Shown here one piece after another: positions 57,637 through 64,000 of a stretch of DNA of 64,000 nt. Positions within the stretch are counted from its first letter, which is position 1. Each line of letters begins with the position of its first letter. The translations under genes were made by a program, and so were the position numbers. The notes under the pieces were generated by a model. That model worked only from the letters and a program-made list of their open reading frames with translations. It was not told the DNA's origin and did not search any database. Origin of the DNA: Rhyacophila brunnea (taxonomy: Eukaryota > Arthropoda > Insecta > Trichoptera > Rhyacophilidae). The stretch is taken from NCBI GenBank assembly GCA_022495005.1, contig JAGYXB010001606.1, positions 372,001-436,000 on the forward strand. The letters run 5' to 3'.

Positions 57637-58078
57637 CAGTGGCGAAGGGTGGATATAGGCTGTTAAGATCCGCCATAAATAGTGCACATTAAACTTTGTC
57701 AGTCATTCGTCGGTATTTCTTTTCATTTAGGTAAAATAAGACCACAACTTACAAATGGTGTAGGTTAGTTTTTAAAATTCAATAAAACCCTGCGAAAACC
57801 AACCCAAATAGATAATAATAAAAAAATACTCATCTATCAAGAAAAAATCTAAAACTATGTAAATAAATCAAACATAACTTTAGATATTTTATAAAGATAA
57901 TAATAGTTTTTGTCTAGTATTAATAGTTTGGTTTAGAAAGAGCTTAATGAATTAAAAAAAAAACAACAATATGTGTAATATTACCTATTCTTAAACCAAT
58001 GAAAATAAATAAGTATGACTAAAAAGTATGCACTATTAATGTCGAATCTTACCAGCCTACCTCCACCCTTCACGACTG
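57637..58078. mobile_element. hAT-type MITE, 442 bp, perfect 8-bp TSD
   Basis: The left end CAGTGGCGAAGGGTGGATAT and the right end CTACCTCCACCCTTCACGAC then TG are inverse. It is flanked by TTAAGTAC on both sides (57629-57636, 58079-58086), exactly 8 bp as hAT makes. Long subterminal inverted arms, no ORF. It serves as an undisturbed reference for the interrupted copy at 18063-20006. Confidence 0.92.
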
Positions 58079-58149
58079 TTAAGTACATTATCAAACATCC
58101 CATGTTTTGTTTTGTTGTACTAAACTAATCAATGCTTGATAAACCCTGC

Positions 58150-58580
58150 CTAAACCAAACCATAATAGTTTAGGTATTCTATGGAGGATCCAACATACAC
58201 ACACACTTGCACACTTTTTCAGTCATACTTATTAATGGTTTTCGTTGAATTAAAAATACATTTTACATAATACGGTTTAGGTTAGTTTTTTTTAATTCAT
58301 TAAGCCCAGCCCAACCAAACCATAATCGATAAAAAATATTCTTATATCTATAAAACATCTAAAACGATGTATGGTTTAATGGCATAATTATAGATGTTTT
58401 ATAGATAAACGAATAATTTTCGACTATTAATATGGCTTGGAGCAGATTTTATTTTAAAAAGTAACAAACACTATCTACGCATTTTAGTCTTAGTTCAATG
58501 AAAACAAGTACGTTTGACTGACAAACTTTAGTGTGCATTATTTATGTCGGATCACAGCCTGCCTCCACTCTTCGCCACTG
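58150..58580. mobile_element. Second CAGTGGCG-family hAT MITE, left end worn
   Basis: Ends GCCTGCCTCCACTCTTCGCC then ACTG at 58580, preceded by AGTGTGCATTATTTATGTCG. The left part keeps ACTTTTTCAGTCATACTTAT but lacks a clear CAGTGGCG terminus. It lies about 70 bp from the intact copy. Confidence 0.65.
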
Positions 58581-58589
58581 ATAGAATAG

Positions 58590-60720
58590 AAAATTAAATC
58601 ATAAAACATTTATCAACAGTTAAACAAAACAGCCGACATAATAATATATTGTTCATTTTAGAGACAAATTACATTGACAACTAAATTTATTGTAATAATA
58701 ACTCAACTAAATTGACATAATTTCTAAATTGAATAAATAATATGAATAATGAATGATCGTTCCCTATTCGCTCAGTTGGAATTGAATATTTAATACCACT
58801 AGTGAAACTAAATTCTATTTTACTTGTTTTACAATTGAATATAATAATATTGTATTTTACAATCGTGTAACCTCTTCACTCCCACGTTTTAGCAATCTAC
58901 TGTAAAACAATAAATCCGTCTGCAAAAGTTGTTATTTTCTATTATTATCGGAAACTTTAAACGGGACTAGAGATTTTCTCTCTAACACTTTGAAGTAAAC
59001 TGGAAAAACTTCTTGTATTTTACCACGTTTTTATTAGCTCGTATTCTTGTTTACAGTCCTGTACAGATTTTTTCTCGTTTGTCCAATATTGTTAACTAAC
59101 TTCCCGAATAGCTAGACATTTGAAACTTTTAGAATATATCAGAACACGACGACAATGCATTCTTTTAATACTTTTGGCCATCTTTAAGCAGAATTGAATT
59201 CATTTTCAGTTTATTCTGTTTCGTATGTTTCGGAAAAACAACATTAAAAGTAATATTTACACTCCTATTATTGGTTGCTAAGTGGGTCCTAGCAACTAAA
59301 TGATTAATATATACGTGCGTTACTATGGAAATCAATATAATATTCTATAATATTTATTCAGCATTTCTATCAAGTAAAATAAAAAGTTTTTATTAATCCA
59401 TAGAATTATAAAAATTTAAAAACGTGGTATATAAAAAGTTCTTTTTATCTTGTAATTATTTCAAGTAAACTTATATACTTAACACAATAACATACATGTG
59501 GGTCTATTCTATACACAATATGGCTATCGACGGTAGTTTATCATATTTATGTATTGAGGTATTATAATTTTTACAATAAGTTAGATGTCTATTAATAATT
59601 TTAATTAATAATTATTATTTTTTAATATTGTAAACATATTATATTATTTTGCCATAGTTTACCAATTTAAAAAAAATGATTTCTAATTTATTATTCGTTC
59701 ATCAATTTAAAAACATTATTATGTATTTATTCTATTTCAGTATATTTTAACTGCTCATCGTTTACCTACTAATAAAGTTAATTCAAACTATATTGTTGTT
59801 ACCTACAAAGGAACATCGGATCCAGTCTGGTGTCGTTCACACAATGTTAAAGTTACTTGTATTATCATCACTATTTGTATTATCAACAGTATTTTCAACC
59901 CTTTTTAGTGGGAAACCTTGAATTTTATAACATGTCAGGAAATCCCTAACTGGATAACACATTATAACACACAGGAGTAAATGAATACGTGTGTTAATTA
60001 AGGCGCTAGTACCAAAATAATAAAAACTGACATTTTTATAGAAAAATGTTCTACATACCAACGCCAATAACTTCAACTATAGTCTAAGTGCCTCAAGCAA
60101 GTCAAAAAAATACAGCAAAATAATTAAACCTGTCGACGTTGTAAGTCCATTGGCGTGTTTTATTTATAATGGTGTAAGTAGCACTGCAGTGGTCAACGGC
60201 ATTCAATATAAAATAGCTGACGATGGTGTCTTGACACTTGCGAGTTCTTAATACCTAAAATTATAGAAGCTGCAGTGATTGCTTCACACTGTAAAACTAC
60301 ATTTTTCAAAAGGTCTGCTTCATGAAATTTTACTGCAATGACTCGGTTTTTTGTAACTACAGGCAATACTATTTTTTGGTACTTAGAGCCTTATTTAATA
60401 CACGTATTCAAATTACAAAATATACCTGTATTATATCAGTACCTAAGTAGCAATATACCTAAGAAACGTGGCGCCATTAAGCAGACTGGAATTGCCGCAC
60501 CTTACTATCTGAGTTAGCCTCAATCTTCTATGTTTTATTATTTTTCAAAGACTATTTTAAGCGAATACATGCAAACGAATCTTCAATATTCTGTTATACA
60601 CATATTCAAACATTTGAACAATCCTAACGACAAAGCACATTGCGAGTGGCCGTGCGATGCGCTCGTGGCGTAAGAGGCGTAAAAAGAACTTGCCTTGCGC
60701 ACTACATTGTTTAGTTATAG
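58590..60720. other. AT-rich stretch with repeat fragments
   Basis: Contains the inverted partner of the 12.6-12.85-kb repeat (about 59150-59460) and a TIR fragment like 30914-31126 (about 59510-59590). No gene was recognised. Confidence 0.45.
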
Positions 60721-60729
60721 ATAACTTAA

Positions 60730-61126
60730 TTAGGTATGGTCCCAATATTTCAGCTCGATTTGATATAAATAAAAAGAATTTCAAGTTATACATATTTATA
60801 TTTTTTATAAAAATCGATGTTTTTTTAAATAAATATTAAAAATATTAAAACTATGAATTATTCAAAAATTGAAAACTTAATAATCTAAATTTTAATAATA
60901 AATAATGTAATAATAACGTAACCTATGCCACAAATATGTAACATATTCACATTTTTTTTACAATTTTAAGTTTATCTTTGACTTTAAAATAAATCATTTT
61001 AATGTTTTTTTAGATAGATATTTGTTAAATAGTACAGTTGAAATTATTGTAAATTATCAAAAAAATATCTCAAATTGCAAGCTTCGTATTTTTCCGCTAG
61101 GTTCTTTGTTGGCATAACGATCCCCC
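60730..61126. mobile_element. TTAA-family element, most complete linear copy
   Basis: Flanked by TTAA (60726-60729, 61127-61130). Starts TTAGGTATGGTCCCAATATT, then CAGCTCGATTTGATATAAAT; ends AATTGCAAGCTTCGTATTTT, TCCGCTAGGTTCTTTG and GATCCCCC. This 397-bp copy reads straight through without snapping back, so it may approximate the parental form. Confidence 0.8.
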
Positions 61127-61139
61127 TTAAAATAATTAT

Positions 61140-62160
61140 TATCATTGAATCACTGCTCTAAACCATACGTGGACGTGTCTCTCTCTACTATGTATATTAA
61201 AAAAAACTATGTCTGTCCATTGTTCAGAACGTCTTTTTTTATTAGCGAAGTGGACCGTTCATCCGCTGTGATATCCGAGATTATTGTAGATCTTTATTAT
61301 GTCAAATCGTCGAAAAAGTAAGTTAGTATGAGTAAAATATTGCTGTAGTTGTTGAATGCAGCATTTCTGTCATCTTAACGTTTCCATGTGCGGGATTTGG
61401 TATTCCCTAATAATAAATCCTACTTAAGCAAATTTATACGTTTTTTTTATATTCACATCTACATAGACGCGTATACACTGCACCGTTTTATAATATAGAT
61501 ACAATTGATTTATAAAAATAACTTTCTAAATTTTTCTTGCGCGACAAATTATTATGCTATGTGGGTGTATTTTTATCGTTTCTTTATTGCAATTTAATTT
61601 GAGTTATGCTGTAGTAAAAACATTAATAAGTTTCCAACAAATTCTGGGGTATAATTAAACTATCAAACCGTGCATTTTGTCACATTTGCGCATCTCCAAA
61701 AAAGTGCGATTTATTCTATAAACGAAAAGCTTTTGTGAAGAGAGCTTAAGAAAATTAGAAAATTTCGATTATATAAAGTTTTCTATTTGCTATGGTACTC
61801 CAATATGTTGGTTGAAAAATAAGTGCCACTTAAATCTGCCCCACATTACGTTGGACCGATTGGCTATTACCACTCGAATATGGGCCAATTATTATTTAGG
61901 GTTAAGAAGATTGGTATAGGATTTCTTCAAACCCAGGTTTTAGTACTAGAAGAAATAAAAATTCGAATATAACGAACTCTATTGAAAATAATAAAATTAT
62001 TAACCAGGGCTTTGACGAATATTATAACACATAATTTAGTTATATTATATAACTACGCGCTGTATGTTTGACGTGGTAAGGTACGTAGAATGATGTACTG
62101 GATCGATGAAAATTCTATGACCTTGTGCTTATCACGATAGTACGAGTATGTTAACGCAGT
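61140..62160. other. AT-rich stretch, no gene established
   Basis: A short plus-strand frame MSNRRK at 61299-61319 runs into a strong donor GTAAGT and could be a first coding exon, but nothing downstream in the window supports it. Confidence 0.25.
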
Positions 62161-62177
62161 TAGTCTAGTAACTAGGT

Positions 62178-62290
62178 CATCTTCTTCTTGTGCCATCACC
62201 TATCAGAGGGCGGCCGCCTTCAGAACGATCTTTCCTATATCGTCTACTAACTTCTCGGAATAGTTCATGCCAAATACGTGAATATTTCAG
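62178..62290 (-). mobile_element. LINE 3'-end relic
   Basis: CATCTTCTTCTTGTGCCATC then ACCTATCAGAGGGCGGCCGC has the inverse A/G-rich tail followed by a GC-richer segment, as in minus-oriented LINE 3' ends elsewhere in the window. The family is uncertain. Confidence 0.4.
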
Positions 62291-62319
62291 TCAACGAATT
62301 ATACGCATAAGGATACTAT

Positions 62320-62420
62320 GTCAGGCGCGCACACAGAAAAATGATATGGGGGGGGGGGCATTTCAAAAAAAATATAAACAATTATGTATTATTGTTTTTT
62401 TAACGCGGCGAGGGAGGGTA
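62320..62420. mobile_element. Possible transposon end with poly-G run
   Basis: TCAGGCGCGCACACAGAAAA precedes an uninterrupted run of about 12 G. CAGG.GCGCA.(A)CAGG-type ends with G runs occur in insect non-autonomous elements; no partner end was found. Confidence 0.35.
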
Positions 62421-62599
62421 GGGTAAACAAAACTAACAGGTGATACTGACTTCCGCCCACTACTTATAACGCACTTTTCCCGGTACATACTCCATACACA
62501 GATACTCCGCAGTTTCGGCATAGCGATGAGCACTTGGCATGTGGCTATAACTACGCGAGCTCACTAAAGGTATCTACTTATTAGTATCATTTATTAGTG

Positions 62600-62815
62600 A
62601 CCGTTTGTGTCATCCGCGCTATATTGTCACTTAGACATGCTGCCTATATCAGAATATTAAAGCAAATATTGGATGGGTCAAATAGTTGTACTAATTCAGG
62701 CATTGCGTATGGTAGAATGCCAAGAGGAGAGGGGCCAATCCGTCTAGAAGGTTATTCGATAGCCAAATCATCCGGGTCACGATCCTCAGTCATGAGATCC
62801 TGACGAAGAAGAAAT
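62600..62815 (+). mobile_element. LINE 3'-end relic (same 3' UTR family)
   Basis: GGTCACGATCCTCAGTCATG then AGATCCTGACGAAGAAGAAA matches the 25.3-kb LINE 3' UTR and its GAA/AAG tail. Sequence upstream (PRGEGPIRLEGY in one frame) is too eroded to align. Confidence 0.7.
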
Positions 62816-62819
62816 AATA

Positions 62820-64000
62820 TTTCAAAAGAAGAGTTTGTATTCTTTTCGTTCCTCGGCGGGGGGGGGGGGGATCTGGACACTTCTACCCACTTGGCAGTTC
62901 TTCTGCTGGTGTACGAAGAGAAGTTAGATGTTAGAGAAGAAGGTTAACGTTGACAGTAAGAATTGGACGCATGATGCCAGACAATTTAGAAACCTCAAAC
63001 CTCAAGTCCTGGAAGAGTTTCTTTAAGATGATAACATAATTGGACTGTTTCAAAGACGAGATTCGTATCTCCACATGGAAAGAAAGACTCACCAATGCCT
63101 GGCATTGGTAGAAGAACTTTCACCGGGACACGAACTGCCTATAGATGTATGACAGGCATTGAAAAGACTAAGACATATTTGAAGAAATGGGGCAACTTTA
63201 CTGGCAAGAGAGTATCTAATTCCTGTGGTGAGGTGAATGATCATAAATGAGTCATTTTGCTGGCATACCTTCGTATGAAGTGACACGATTTCGTACAATA
63301 TGTTAAATAAGTAAGTAGGTAACACAAAAATGTAAAACATCAAGACAATGTAAATAGACGCCATCTGTTATTCGATGTTGGAAGTTTGATGAAATCAGAA
63401 GTGTTCTTGTTTTGTTTGTTTTGTTAGTGTGTTCACGTTTTAACGATTTTATTTTATTGAAACTAAGATAAATACTCACCGCCAAAAATAATGAAAATGT
63501 TGTAAGTATTATACATAATATCATACAATAGCTATATAATATTATATATCTCTTAGATGTAAGACAAATGTATAAAATTCTCATATAAAGTTGGTCCCAT
63601 TATAATTATTTTACTGTTGCCAAGGAAAACGTGTTGTATTTGTGAAAGTATTTTTTCCACAATAATTAATAATTAATTAAGTCAATCAAATAACCAAAAT
63701 GTCTTCTAAAATCTTCCAATAAATCTTTTTCATAATTTGCAAAATGTTCTGTTTAGCATAATAACTATATTATGAAATTATGCACGTTAGATTTATTTAA
63801 AAAAAATCAATACGTGATGCGAATGATAGCAACGATATTTAATAATTGTTTTATTCATCTGTAATCGACTTCAAAATAATGTTTTTGAAAATGGAACTCT
63901 GCAGAAATCCATGCCAACTTTATACTCAATTTTTTGGAAAATATGATAATATTAAATATGGAGGAGACTCGACTTTAAGACTAACATCTAAAAAAATACG
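62820..64000. other. Right-edge stretch, unassigned
   Basis: Contains a run of about 13 G near 62860 and a less AT-rich segment at 62930-63240. The latter's plus translation (RDSYLHMERKTHQCLALVEE, with stops on both sides) looks like an eroded coding relic of unknown origin. The remainder is AT-rich. Confidence 0.3.

Noticed and set aside
1..64000. CRISPR arrays, operons, prokaryotic promoters
   Set aside because: No spaced direct-repeat array or tightly packed same-strand genes; gene structure is eukaryotic with introns.

Overview
This is a eukaryotic, strongly AT-rich window that is mostly non-coding. Several features point to an insect, most likely a sternorrhynchan hemipteran such as an aphid: small exons separated by kilobase-scale AT-rich introns, GT-AG splice sites, frequent TAGGTACCTA-type words, many foldback/TIR elements, and RTE-type LINEs with ATG/GAT-repeat tails. 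The organism call is an inference from composition and repeats. No prokaryotic gene organisation is present, and most ORFs of 60-100 codons are chance ORFs.

Only two genes can be read with confidence. At the left edge (1164-1456, + strand) lies the last coding exon of an alkaline phosphatase, with a hydrophobic GPI-type tail and poly(A) signals; its earlier exons lie outside the window. Its usual zinc-ligand His appears to be Ser. On the - strand, six exons between 26637 and 12097 splice in frame into a complete 178-residue calmodulin-like protein (neo-calmodulin type) with four intact EF-hand loops and an unusual basic N-terminal extension. A third - strand exon (51257-51526) encodes an Ala/Lys/Pro-rich basic segment. 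Both its ends are phase 0, so it could belong to an unrelated gene or serve as an alternative 5' exon of the calmodulin-like gene.

The rest is a dense record of transposition. 12-20 kb (introns) holds several MITEs, one with telomere-like CCTAA pentamers, and a 1.4-kb TTAA-flanked palindrome inserted in a hAT-type MITE. 21-26 kb holds a hAT element with a perfect 8-bp target duplication, then a Tc1/mariner-like relic carrying a SINE that itself carries a 5'-truncated LINE. 31-37 kb holds two RTE copies: a near-full-length, frameshifted endonuclease-RT copy and a short copy whose 5' part is inverted between perfect 12-bp target duplications (twin-priming structure). 38-50 kb holds SINEs, LINE relics and further MITEs. 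50-61 kb holds more TTAA-family foldbacks and a hAT MITE with a perfect 8-bp duplication. The right end (61-64 kb) holds LINE relics, poly-G tracts and unassigned AT-rich sequence.

The genes show no operon-like cooperation. The elements do provide relative dates (nested insertions, empty sites) and many hairpin-forming intronic sequences.
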